Below the pieces are notes generated by a model. That model made no database searches. It had not been told where the DNA came from and worked only from the letters and a program-made list of their open reading frames with translations. Shown piece after piece: positions 54,710 through 64,000 of a stretch of DNA of 64,000 nt; within the stretch, counting starts at the first letter, position 1; the number at the start of each line of letters is the position of its first letter. The DNA is from Cordylochernes scorpioides (Eukaryota; Arthropoda; Arachnida; Pseudoscorpiones; Chernetidae). Both the position numbers and the translations under genes were made by a program. The stretch lies in the NCBI GenBank assembly GCA_030710605.1, contig CP092874.1, positions 67,537,657 through 67,601,656 of the forward strand, read 5' to 3'.

Positions 54710-54925
54710 CCTATGTTTCTTGTCTACTTCTTATAATATTCTTTCCTTCTTTTATATAATACTTGTCGACTTTTATATATAGAGGGTATTCTATTTTAAA
54801 ACACGATTTTTTAGCAACGATTTTGCTCGCGAACGAATCTCGTGATTCGAGTGATGATATATTTATTCGAAAGAACAAGCATTGGTTTATTATATTTCAT
54901 GATAAACAATTTTTAAATATTCGAA

Positions 54926-55925
54926 ATGCCTAAAACTATAAGTGATTTTGTAAAAGGTTACGTTTTCAGATTTTCCGAGTATAAAAATACTCGTTAACCC
55001 GAATTTTCAAATTATGAAAGAAAGATTCGCTATATTTTTAAGTACACAATCAAAGAAAAATTTGATATCTGAGAAATTAAGCGAAAAAAATTCTTCTGAA
55101 AAAAGGTGCCTGAAGAAACCTTTAACTCAAACAGAAAGAAAGATAAAGGAAATGGTTGTCAGAGAGAATCCACCTTCTCAAAGGAACATTTCCACAATGA
55201 CCAACGTACCACTTTCTACCGTTAACCGTATATCAAAATAATCGGCTTAAAAATTGACTAAAGTTCATGTTCTCAAGCAGCACAATATCGAAGAACGAAA
55301 GACCTGCAGCAGGGCCCTTTATAAAAAGTATTTGTTAGGTGAAAAATGGAAGAATTTTATTACACTGGACGAGGCATGGGTTTAGCTCAATGATAGCAAC
55401 CAACCCTGTGCCATTTACTACGCTAACTCTCAAATAAACACTTTTCAGAACTGGGTCAAGCAATGCAAGGAAGGTTTCTCAAAGGGCGTCATGATCGTTT
55501 CAGGTTTCTGCTACAATGGGAAGTTTCCCCTAAAGAAGGTAGACCCAAATGTCAAGATAAATTCGCTAATCTACCAAAGACTTGTCTTAGAACAATAACT
55601 CATTAATGAGGTTCCATTTTTATATCCAAGTGACTCAAGATCCGTGTGTCTGCACCAGGATAAAGCCACGAGTCATATATTACATTAAACACATCAATAC
55701 CTGACGAAAAGATGGATGAAACAGGCATTTCGTTCATCCCTTTTAAACAAATCCTGCCAATTCCCAGATTTTATAGTAGATCTAGAAAACCGAAGATGCT
55801 AGATGGTCTCTCGAAAGTCGTTAAAGCTGTTATGATTATCTTGATCAAAATATTCGAAGACAAAGCCTTATATCCTGGAAACATCGATGCAGAGCAGTTG
55901 CTAAATGTCAATGCTTACACTTAGA
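54926..55925 (+). pseudogene. Decayed Tc1/mariner-superfamily transposase
   Basis: Starts MPKTISDF. The open stretch 55014-55241 includes LTQTERKIKEMVVRENPPSQ and ISTMTNVPLSTVNRISK, a helix-turn-helix. Later pieces include NFITLDEAWV at ~55355-55382 (first catalytic Asp), MIVSGFCYNGKFPLKKVDPN at ~55490-55552, and SVCLHQDKATSHI at ~55642-55680 (second catalytic Asp). Beyond that the frame shifts and the third acidic residue is not clear. At least five stops or frameshifts break it. It is distinct from the relic at 10826-11640, so two separate lineages invaded. Confidence 0.75.
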
Positions 55926-55999
55926 ACACAATAAGTTGAACAAATATTTGTAAACTATTTTTAAAAACTAAAATTCTATTTGAAAAATGAAACAACCCT

Positions 56000-56570
56000 C
56001 TGTAGTTGTCTATTTCTTGTCTTATTCTAGTAAATTACTTGTCTACTTTTATACTTCTTGCATTTACTTTTCCATGTCTTGTATACTTCTTCTATACGTT
56101 TTGTCGGTTCCTTGTAAATTATTTTGGATAATTCTGGTTAAAATTACGACGTATTACGAATTGGGTCTCTCAGCGAAATGAAATTTCACATAACGTTTTT
56201 CGGTCATCACAAGAGTCTGTACTATGAAAATATATGTTTCATTGGCCACACCACGCTACAAAGCCTAATCCAGTTAATGGGTGATTGTGTCTTGTTCATG
56301 GAGCAGATCAGATCGGTCCGTGCACCCTGATCACAATACCGGCCAACTAAATGCCTTGTTCGTATGGATGTCCTCTTCTGGATTGATGAACCATGGAAAG
56401 GGGGTGGGGTGACATTGCCCAGTTAGTTAGTCACATTTCAGAGTTCCCTATTTACGGTTACCGTAGCGGCTCGGGGCTCACGACACCGTACTTCACCCTA
56501 CAGGACAGTCCCTTACTTGTGCTGCTGTTCCCGCCCGCAGCGTAGAGGAGGACTTCTAGACAGGAGTTAA
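56000..56570. repeat. Dispersed repeat, second copy of 41340-41950
   Basis: CATCACAAGAGTCTGTACTA, CATTGGCCACACCACGCTAC, CAGATCGGTCCGTGCACCCT and CGGTTACCGTAGCGGCTCGG follow the order of the first copy. The right inverted end is missing. Confidence 0.7.
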
Positions 56571-56790
56571 TGGGTGCAAGTAACCAAACTGCTTTCTACA
56601 AGTGTAGACAAGGGGTTGACTTAGAACATAGCCATTGCTAATAGGCAGGTTGTTGAATTAGCTATGTCAACACAGAGCCGAGCGTTGTCATGGTGGATAA
56701 GCAATATTTGGGGAAAGCCACAATTCTCTCTTTGACTCTCTTTACAATAATGATGTTAATACCCTGAATGATATCAGGTTTTTAATATAT

Positions 56791-57463
56791 TGTAGCAAAG
56801 TATTTATTATTTTATTAACAGAGTATCATTTTTGATGTTTATATTTTGCTACTCTGTAAACTTCCTTCATTGCTTATCTTCTTTTTTATCATTGCTTGTT
56901 TGTGCTTGCCTTAAATAAATTGCTGTGTCATCCTGAAGTTTGTCTTTCCTAATTTTTCACGTGGCATTTTGGTGGAGATTCTGGTTAAAACAACTGAAGA
57001 TCGCCGAGAAGACCTTGAAGCAATGGCTGCTGTTTTCTACATTTTCAGAGGCTCCAGGATTCCAGCGCCTTGTCAAAGCCAAGACTTCACTTCAAGATGA
57101 CGATGTCCCTATAGACGATACGACGACAAAGCCACTCTTCACGCCGCAAAAAAAAAAAAAAAATGACGCAAAGGTACTAGGAACAAATTCCAAGACTCCG
57201 ATGGAATCCTTGGCAGAAACAGGTCAGATCCATGTCAGTATCTACAATAATTGCAAGCTTTGGGTCACAGCTCTCATAGGGAAGGAGCTATGTAGCAAAG
57301 CATTTATTATTCTCTTAACGGAGTATTATTTTTTATGTTTATATTTTGATACTCTGTAAACTTCCCTCATTGCTTATCTTTTTTATCATTCATAGTTTGT
57401 GCTTGTCTTAAATAAATTGCTGTGTCATCCTGAAGTTTGTCTTTCCTAATTTTCCACGTGGCA
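56791..57463 (+). mobile_element. TRIM (miniature LTR retrotransposon), intact copy T5
   Basis: Two direct LTRs, 56791-56966 (176 bp) and 57291-57463 (173 bp), begin TGTAGCAAAG and end CACGTGGCA. They flank a 324-bp interior. Directly after the 5' LTR is TTTTGGTGGAGATTCTGG, a candidate primer-binding region whose tRNA I cannot name. The interior ends AGGGAAGGAGCTA, purine-rich as a polypurine tract should be. It is flanked by ATAT on both sides. The open frame at 56940-57359 crosses the LTR boundary and matches no retroviral-type protein, so I do not call a gene. Size and structure fit terminal-repeat retrotransposons in miniature. Confidence 0.82.
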
Positions 57464-57732
57464 ATATATATTTTTAGGTTTCTTTCCTGTTCAGGATTAG
57501 ATGTCCAACTTCTTCATCATCTTTCCACCTGTATGTCTTTTTGAATTGTGAGAGTTATTCAAATATGGCAGACCTTCCTATACATATTATATCTCCAACT
57601 TCTAAATTTAACAAACGTTCACTGTTTCCGAGGTAGATTTACTATTCTTGTAACCCAAATTCCTACCCTCACATTCATATACTGTTACACTATGTACCTG
57701 AAGGTTTCTATTGTCAAGTCTAAATATGTTGT

Positions 57733-58250
57733 CCCGTAGAAAATCAGAAAAAAAGACAAACTTCAGGATGAGACAGCAATTTATTCAAGGCAAAGGTATC
57801 AACGAAAATTTAGAGAGATAGAGATATATATATATATTTATAACCCAGGGAGCGCAGAGCGCCAACTACCCGGGGAATCCAGCTTACTAGATGGACTAGT
57901 GTTGAGCGCCTTTACTCGCGTCCTGTTTTGATTGCTGAGTTGAACCAATTGACCAGAAAGTTCCATGCTGAGGTTGAATCTGGAAGGATGGCCATAGATC
58001 TAGGATTGAGGTGGGTCAGTCCAATCAGGATAACTGTTTGCATCCTATGTCTCAGGAATGCTGGACAGCTGAAGAGAAGATGATCGACTGTCTATGGCTC
58101 TTCTGAACAGTGGATGCAGGTAGGGTCTGTTTCAGGATGCACACGTGTAATGTCTTCCAGGCTAAAATTTATAAAATACAAGAGATTCAATAAGGGAAGT
58201 TTATATAGAGTAGTAAGATATAAATATCAAAATTAATCCTACTGCCTATT
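57733..58250 (-). mobile_element. TRIM solo LTR (copy T6) interrupted by a LINE
   Basis: 57733-57797 (AAGACAAACTTCAGGATGAG, then ACAGCAATTTATT) and 58165-58250 (AGGGAAGTTTATATAGAGTA, then GTAAGATATAAATATC) are the two parts of one minus-strand LTR. A 5'-truncated LINE end lies between them. Confidence 0.6.
57838..58164 (-). pseudogene. LINE 3' end: C-terminal CCHC module plus tail
   Basis: On the minus strand: DPTCIHCSEEP, a stop, TVDHLLFSCPAFLRHRMQ, then TVILIGLTHLNPRSMAILPD. C-x2-C...H-x4-C is the LINE ORF2 C-terminal module; one codon within it is now a stop. The copy ends GGATTCCCCGGGTAGTTGGC, then GCTCTGCGCTCCCTGGG, then TTATAAATATATAT. This links the GC-rich tail motif at 5428 and 34222 to a LINE. 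Confidence 0.72.
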
Positions 58251-58394
58251 TTTATATTTATATAGAATTTGTTTGATTTTTTAAGTAGTCTGATTTATTT
58301 TAAAGTGATTGCTACTTTTATATTGAAAAATTCAAATATCACAGAAATATCTTCATATGCAATTATACGCTGTCACTTAATTTTGATTCATATA

Positions 58395-58558
58395 TACAGT
58401 AGAATCTCCCTTTAGCGGACACCTCTCTACAAAGGACAGTTTTCATCTGCAAAATTACCATTTTTACTAATTAGCAACTCTCCGGTAAGAAGACACCTCT
58501 TCCTAAAGGACACTTTGGCTCTGCAATTAGGTGTCCTTTACAGGGAGGTTCTACTGTA
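58395..58558. mobile_element. pogo/Tigger-like MITE, family A (copy 3)
   Basis: 164 bp, ends TACAGTAGAATCTCCC and GGGAGGTTCTACTGTA. Inverse orientation to copies 1 and 2. Confidence 0.87.
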
Positions 58559-58687
58559 AGGTAAAATTTTAATTTTAAAAATGGAAGAGGGAAGCGACAA
58601 TTTTATTTACTATAAAGTTATTACTCGGATTTAATGATGTGAACTTTTGTGTCCTGTCTCCTTTCCTTCGATTTATATAGAGGATTA

Positions 58688-58905
58688 ATCACACACAGCT
58701 TTATTAAGACCACCGGTCTTATACAGATTCACCACAGGAAGAAAGGAAGCATAGATGGAGCTCCTATACTCCAGGTAGCGTAGCACCCAACAACAGCCTA
58801 CAGTTTCGACGCATGTCCAGTGGCCACACCGTGCATACGTCAAGGTTAGCATATCATTGAAAGACTAGTGTGGAATCAGCCGCGTTCTATTCTTCGCTTT
58901 ACTCA
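58688..58905 (-). repeat. LINE-like 3' end, GGTCTTAATAAAGC type (copy 1)
   Basis: On the minus strand: GCGGCTGATTCCACACTAGT, CTTGACGTATGCACG, GGCCACTGGACATGCGTCG, TTCCTGTGGTGAATCTGTAT, and the terminal hairpin AAGACCGGTGGTCTTAATAAAG. The hairpin and tail match 25280-25650. Confidence 0.6.
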
Positions 58906-59268
58906 TCCAAATGGACCACGACATTCGGCGAACCCATTAATCTCTTCCGAACGGTGACTGCGGACTTGTAGAATTTATATAAATCAAAGAAAAGACATTG
59001 ATCAAACATCATTGTATACATCCAGTTATATATTTGTTGACTATCAGATTGAGACAAGGATAAACCACCTAAGAGTTCCCTATAGAGGATTAAATACAAT
59101 AAGGGATGAAGGCCTTCTAATGTTGTAATTGCTACAAATAATTAGTTTTAACTTTTACTTTCAACTTTAACTTTCACACACATTTTTGATAAATTGATAT
59201 TAATTTCAACTTATATTTACATTTCGAAAAATAGTAATTTGATTAATGAATGAAGACAATAAGACGCG

Positions 59269-59605
59269 AATGTTTCATTTAACAAATAAATCGAACTTCT
59301 ACTATCCTTACTGTGATGAAAGCCCATAGTTTTCATAAATAACATTTCTAAGATTCCACCTTTCAGTGCAGAATATAAAATCAGAATGATTCAATACAGT
59401 ATTAGAGCTCTAAAGAAGCGGTCTGGTAGATTAAATTGGCGAAACCGCTGGGAGGGTTCACCTCTAATGAACCAAGCCCTCCTAATATTTTTCATCGCAG
59501 TAAGGACAGTAGAAGTTTGATATATTCGTGAAAAGAGACATTCGCATCTTAATGTCTTCATTCGTTATATATAGATGGCGTGTTATTGCTTTGTATTAAT
59601 TTTAT
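59269..59605. mobile_element. TIR element, TACTGTCCTTACTGC family (complete copy)
   Basis: Inverted ends of ~65-70 bp: AAGACGCGAATGTTTC and ACTTCTACTATCCTTACTGT on the left, the inverse GCAGTAAGGACAGTAGAAG and GACATTCGCATCTTAATGTC on the right. The interior has GGTAGATTAAATTGGCGAAA. It is followed by TATAGATGGCGTGTTATTGC, as in the palindrome. Confidence 0.78.
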
Positions 59606-60424
59606 TAATATGACATTAATAAAAATTGGATTATGGAAATTACTTATATGGTCCTTTTACTTAAAAATGTTCAACATATGTTGATTACACAAGTCCTTTG
59701 GTAAATTTTCTACCTCTGCCTTTGGTATTTTCTGAATCGCAATAGGTTTAAGAAAGGGTCAATAACTCTTGAAAGACGACGAAAGTATATATCATACTAT
59801 GTACAAAGAATATGGCGCCTCTGCCACCGCTGCAGTTAGGTGGAGAATCGCTAGCGGGTCTCCAGCGACACCACGTATTTCGTGATCTACGAAGAATACG
59901 TAGATCGCGTGCTTCGCCGCTACGAACACTACGAAAGTATATAGGCGTAGAAAATATTTTGCTTAATAAAATGAATAAATAAACTAAATTAACATATCGA
60001 AAATCAACAATGTTTTAAAAAAACCATGCATAAACAAAGAAAAATTGAAGAATTGTTACAAAGACCTTTTCCCAAAGTTTCAACAAACATTGCTAGCACC
60101 AAGAAGAAACAGTGTTGCTATAGAAGCTATATTCGATACAGGAGTTGCCCTGGTTGATTGAGAAACTGCTGAAAGGTTTTATCGTTGATGAGCTAACCCT
60201 CACTTCAAATTATTTTACAATTTCCTCTTAGTAAATCTATTTCATGGTGGTAGTTGCTTGATTTTGACCGGCTGACACTAGGAATCTTTCATATTTAGCA
60301 GTTTTCTTTCCCTATAGTCAGTCTGGTAGTAAGTGTATCTTCCTTGTTGGCCTCTACCACCAATTTTCCCTGTCCATTGTGACTTGTCCTGTGTGACATC
60401 TTCTCATCTTGGGATAATTTATAT
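59606..60424. other. Spacer with a GC-richer patch
   Basis: 59810-59950 contains ACGTATTTCGTGATCTACG and ATACGTAGATCGCGTGCTTC, partly self-complementary. No gene recognised. Confidence 0.4.
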
Positions 60425-60604
60425 TGCCACGTGGAAAATTAGGGAGACAAAAACTTCAGGATGAGACAACAATTTATTTCACGCAAGAACAAACTATGAG
60501 TGATTAAAAAAAAAGATAAGCAAAAAGGGATGTGTACAGAGTATAGCAAAATATAAACATGAAAAATAATACTCTGCTAATACAATAATAAATACTTTGT
60601 TACT
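60425..60604 (-). mobile_element. Solo LTR of the TRIM family (copy T7)
   Basis: TGCCACGTGGAAAATTAGGG through ATAATAAATACTTTGTTACT. Confidence 0.8.
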
Positions 60605-60951
60605 ATATTATAATCATTCTTTCACTCTCTTCTTTACCAATACTTACAGATTCTACTTTATTAATCAATTAAACTCAATTTTTATAATCTTCGCTACAGT
60701 TCAAAAGCTTACTGGTGTCTGTCAATACGCGCTTCTATAAGCACTTCCTCGGCGTGTAACTGAGGAGTGTTAAAGAAGGTTAGTCTGGAGCAGAAACTCT
60801 CTCAAGGTGGGGAAGCCTTCCTTGTTAAAGAAATTTGTGCACACATACAACTATATATATTTCCCTACATTTTATCTACACGTTATTTATTCATTTATTA
60901 TATGTTGTAAGATTATACACAGGAGCTTCTTCTATATAACATGTTTATTTC

Positions 60952-60984
60952 GCTAGCTTTCGAAGAAAATCGTTCTTCAACGGG
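60952..60984 (-). repeat. Dispersed GAAGAAC-hairpin-GAAAGC motif
   Basis: On the minus strand: CCCGTTGAAGAACGATTTTC, then TTCGAAAGCTAGCG and AAATAAAC. Confidence 0.5.
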
Positions 60985-61237
60985 CGTACTATTAAAGACA
61001 AGGTGTGATGTGTGCAATTATATAGACGTACATTGAGAGCCAAGATATATACAAATTTGTAATTAACATGATGGCAGTTAGAATTACAAATTGAGAAATA
61101 AACCAGTTATGTAAATCCTTGTATTAGAGTAAGGTAAACAATATTAGTATAAAGTTGGGAAATAAGTAAATCAGGGATGTATCTGAAATATAATATTGTG
61201 ATTCATGGCTATTGCGTTAATAAATGGTATTATATAT

Positions 61238-61416
61238 TGCCCACGTGTAAAAATAGGGAAGACCAACTTCGGGATGAGACAACAATTTATTTCACACAAG
61301 AACAAACTATGAGTGATAAACAAAAGATAAGCAAAAGAAGGAAGTGTACAGAGTATAGCAAAATATAAACATAAAAAATAATACTCTGTTAATAAAATAA
61401 TAAATACTTTGTTACA
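61238..61416 (-). mobile_element. Solo LTR of the TRIM family (copy T8)
   Basis: TGCCCACGTGTAAAAATAGG through AATAAATACTTTGTTACA. The flanks are TATAT and ATATT. Confidence 0.8.
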
Positions 61417-62085
61417 ATATTATCTATTATTTGATCTTAATAATTTTTCTGTAGCAATTGATTGGAAGAATCAATAAATTTGTTTAAATTGTCAAAAGCT
61501 TCTAGTCTCATATATAAAAAAAATATTTTATTGAGTAAAAAAAGAGATTAGCTTGAAACCTGATTATTCTATAATATACTAAGGATATGTAAATTTGATC
61601 CTATTTGCATATTTTCAACAGAACACTATGCAACTATACAGTTCGTATATTTATTCCAGTAACCTTGGAGTCTGGCCAGAGGGTGACCTAGAATTGGCCG
61701 GTTTCCTAAGTTGTCCATGTAAATAAACATATCCAAAGTTATTTTAAAACTATTCATAGAACACCCCAAGTTATAAAAACACAATTGTAATAAATAAAAA
61801 GATATAATCAATTCAACATCAGATATGTCTGTAGTAGAAACTCTCTTGAGAGATACAACCTGAAAGAATCTAACTGGCCTTTTCTGGAGGTTAAAATCAT
61901 CCAGGTTGTTATAGAGATGGTCTCTCATGGAAGGATTTTCTATCTACCATTTTAATACTATAGGATAAGATAGAATTATTTTATAGACTAGAATTCTCCG
62001 AAATTTTGTAAATTCTTATAATCGTTTGTAATTTTCTTACAGTTTTTCTTACAGAGTGGGTTTCTAGTCTAAACATATATATATA
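61417..62085. other. AT-rich spacer with an unrecognised minus-strand frame
   Basis: The minus frame 61626-61928 (100 codons; DDFNLQKRPVRFFQVVSLKR) is open and not low-complexity, but I do not recognise it. Treat as uncertain. Confidence 0.25.
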
Positions 62086-62089
62086 CACA

Positions 62090-62325
62090 CACAAAGCTTT
62101 ATTAAGAGACCATCGGTCTTATATAGATTCACCACAGGAAGAAATAATGGAGCTCTTATACTACAGGCAGCGCATCACCCAACAACAGCCTCCTGGTCCG
62201 ACGCATGTCCAGTGGCCACATGTTCCTTCGTGCATACGTCAAGGCTAGAGAATCACTGAACAGGCTAGTGTGGAATCAGCCGCGTTCTAGTCTTCGCTTT
62301 CTTCGTCTAGTCTAAACATACATGA
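62090..62325 (-). repeat. LINE-like 3' end, GGTCTTAATAAAGC type (copy 2)
   Basis: Matches 58688-58905. On the minus strand a short frame reads LTYARRNMWPLDMRRTRRLL, then LGDALPVV and a stop. The hairpin AAGACCGATGGTCTCTTAAT and AAAGCTTTGTGTGTG follow. The frame suggests the end of a transposon protein. Confidence 0.6.
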
Positions 62326-62546
62326 AGTTAACCGCTCTCTGTTAGTTTTAAATCCTTATTGTTTGTAGTGATAAGAAAAGTAGACAGTTGGAATTGCTCG
62401 CCTGTATGAGGATTATTCCAGCCCGCTTCAAATGACGCATAGTTTTTGCGTTCATTGTGATGTGGATTGTGACGTGAGTGGGGTGTCTTTCTTACACTTT
62501 AAACCTGAGGGACGCGAATTCGCGTTCTTGCCTACGTTTTTACGTG

Positions 62547-62705
62547 TACATTAGGTCAGCTGACATCCCCCAACCCACAGATAGATAGACAAGAAGGTTT
62601 GGGACAAGATCCGGTGGACGCAAATTCGTGTCGGCCGCCAGCGATTTTATATTTAATTTTGAAAATCGAGGACGCGAATTCGCATCCCCCGGGTCGAAAG
62701 TGTTA
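62547..62705 (+). repeat. Dispersed repeat with a single 21-bp unit
   Basis: The same sequence as 42445-42790 but with one AGACAAGAAGGTTTGGGAC unit instead of eight. Confidence 0.85.
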
Positions 62706-62732
62706 AAATTGATTTAAAGTTTTCATCGATAT

Positions 62733-62948
62733 ATGGAGGGTATAGATATCCAGATATACAGTTCCGTATTGGACAACTTGCAGATTTCCACAGGGCGCAC
62801 GTGTGTGGTGTTGGGAAACATGAAGGATGTCCATCGTAAAGTTTCTAAAGCCGGACACCATGCGTCTCTCTCCCTCGCCATCCTCGCGTCTGCTAAGTCA
62901 TCAATACACAGGTTCTTTCTGAGCCTTGAGATGAGGGGGAGAACGTGA
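62733..62948 (-). pseudogene. Probable LINE coding fragment
   Basis: The minus strand reads VLPLISRLRKNLCIDDLADA, then RMARERDAWCPALETLRWTS. The pattern A-x-D/E-R-x-x-W is common near LINE ORF2 C-termini. No tail or CCHC module is next to it. Confidence 0.3.
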
Positions 62949-63044
62949 CTTACTGTCTGGAGGAGGATTCTTTCTCGTTGGGGAAGTCTCCTAGACTTTA
63001 CCTAACTGTATATAGTTTTACTCTTTTATTTTATCTTTTTCATA

Positions 63045-63226
63045 TACAGTTAAAACTGTCTATAGCGCCCCCTCTAAATAGCGCCTTCCTCTCTATAGCG
63101 CCCGATTTTAAATATGTAGTGCGATGCGATTTACATTAAAAGTAACCTGTCTATAGCACCCCCTCTCTATAGCACCCTATTTTGGTGAGTCCCAAGAGGG
63201 GGCGCTATAGACATGTTTTAACTGTA
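63045..63226. mobile_element. pogo/Tigger-like MITE, family B (copy 3)
   Basis: 182 bp, ends TACAGTTAAAACTGTCTATA and the inverse with one mismatch. Same orientation as copy 1. Confidence 0.88.
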
Positions 63227-63504
63227 TATTATCTCTCGTTATAAATTATTTTTATAATACCATCATTGACCTGTGTATGATGTCAATAATATATTTTTAA
63301 ATCTCAAGAAATCTCTCTCTCATCTTGGATGACGATATTCTGACCATCCTCTAGTCCGCCGAGAATTGCTTGTTCTTCTTGAGTGCAAAATTGAGGAGAA
63401 TGATCCCCCTCCCTGCCTGAAGGAAGACTTTCTTAAGGTTGAGAAGCCCTCCCAGGATTGAATATGCAAATATGTATATATAGGTTTACCATTTACCATT
63501 TATA

Positions 63505-63605
63505 CAACAAACAACAACAAAAGCCTTTATTGAGGACCTATCGTCCTATAAAGGATTCGCCAATTTACAGAGTAATTGAAGAGAAGAGAACTAAGAATAC
63601 AGAGA
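63505..63605 (-). repeat. LINE 3' tail, GGACNNNNGGTCC type
   Basis: On the minus strand: GGCGAATCCTTTATAGGACG, then ATAGGTCCTCAATAAAGGCT, then TTTGTTGTTGTT. The stem GGAC/GTCC stands right before AATAAA. Confidence 0.6.
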
Positions 63606-63654
63606 GAAACCTATATGTAGTAGGTATAGTATAGTATTTTCTACACTGTGATTA

Positions 63655-64000
63655 TATACAACAGAAGCAACAAGCGTTTTACTGGGATCAAAGTCCCATA
63701 CAGGATTCGTCATTCTAATCCTGACAAAGATTATTTACATATAATTATTTACATCAATTAGATTATGTATATAGCTTTCCCTTTTCTTCATCCGTCTTCC
63801 AAAATTTGAACAACGCAAACGCTCCAGCTCTGTTTCTCACCACCTCATTCAACAGGAACTCCAAAGAGAGTCCCTCAAGGCCTATTTCCCTGAGGAGCAC
63901 TTCTCGTTCGTCTTTCAGCCCCATACATGAGAGTATATGGTGATGTAGCCCCGGCTCCATTCTTGTCCCGCAAATCTCGCATGTCCATCCGTCTATTTTA
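63655..64000 (-). pseudogene. LINE 3' end: C-terminal CCHC module plus tail, cut by the window edge
   Basis: On the minus strand: KIDGWTCEICGTRMEPGLHH, then HILSCMGLKDEREVLLREIG, running to the stop after EEKGKLYT at 63763. The C-x2-C...H-x4-C module is intact and this stretch has no stop. It is therefore the best-preserved LINE end here and may continue into an intact ORF2 beyond 64000. The copy ends GAATCCTGTATGGGACTTTG, then ATCCCAGTAAAACG and a TTG-rich tail. The hairpin is GGGAC...GATCCC. Confidence 0.75.

Noticed and set aside
56940-57359. 139-codon frame as a TRIM-encoded protein
   Set aside because: It starts inside the 5' LTR and ends inside the 3' LTR, with an A-run in the middle, and shows no retroelement domain. 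The copy at 6981-7453 does not keep it open.

Overview
The window looks like intergenic or heterochromatin-like DNA from an animal, most likely an invertebrate. It is strongly AT-rich and crowded with eukaryotic transposable elements: a BEL/Pao LTR retrotransposon, mariner and Tc1 relics, pogo-like MITEs, LINE 3' ends, tRNA-derived SINEs and foldback elements. It also holds at least ten tandem arrays and two 100-N scaffold gaps. I found no convincing host protein-coding gene. Nearly every long open frame is either a tandem repeat whose period is a multiple of three or a transposon remnant. I cannot place the organism below Metazoa.

Layout. 1-2046 is a 66-bp satellite built from three 22-bp sub-units, with a 726-bp higher-order period. 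2820-7453 holds a pogo-like MITE, a ~195-bp tandem repeat, a solo LTR-like element and a rearranged TRIM. 8275-10285 is a 30-bp array that passes into a 60-bp array. 10826-11640 is a decayed mariner transposase. 13870-15410 is a ~170-200-bp satellite. 17390-22189 is a 23-bp satellite split by a young, non-autonomous BEL/Pao element at 17742-21660. That element has 314-bp LTRs, an ATAGG target-site duplication, a tRNA-Asn-like primer binding site, a leader full of minisatellites, and a Gag-like frame ending in a scrap of reverse transcriptase. 22290-34770 carries SINEs, several hairpin elements, a hammerhead ribozyme, LINE tails and a 1.4-kb pogo-like element. 34860-37190 has two minisatellites. 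37785-46310 has a foldback element with a tRNA-like loop, a near-perfect 398-bp-arm palindrome, LINE 3' ends and two more arrays. 46679-64000 has MITEs, LINE and Tc1 relics, a second mariner-family relic, an intact TRIM at 56791-57463 and several solo LTRs of the same family.

How the parts relate. Non-autonomous elements dominate. The BEL element lacks most of pol, the TRIM codes for nothing recognisable, and the SINEs and MITEs depend on enzymes encoded elsewhere. The LINE 3' ends show a shared design: a CCHC C-terminus, then a short hairpin, then AATAAA and a simple tail. The same hairpin tails recur alone as severely 5'-truncated copies. A hammerhead ribozyme with a tiny helix III sits at 27786-27827. 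A dispersed hairpin motif of about 14 copies looks like a decayed or diverged relative of that fold.

Stretches without an entry are AT-rich spacers in which I saw nothing I could support.
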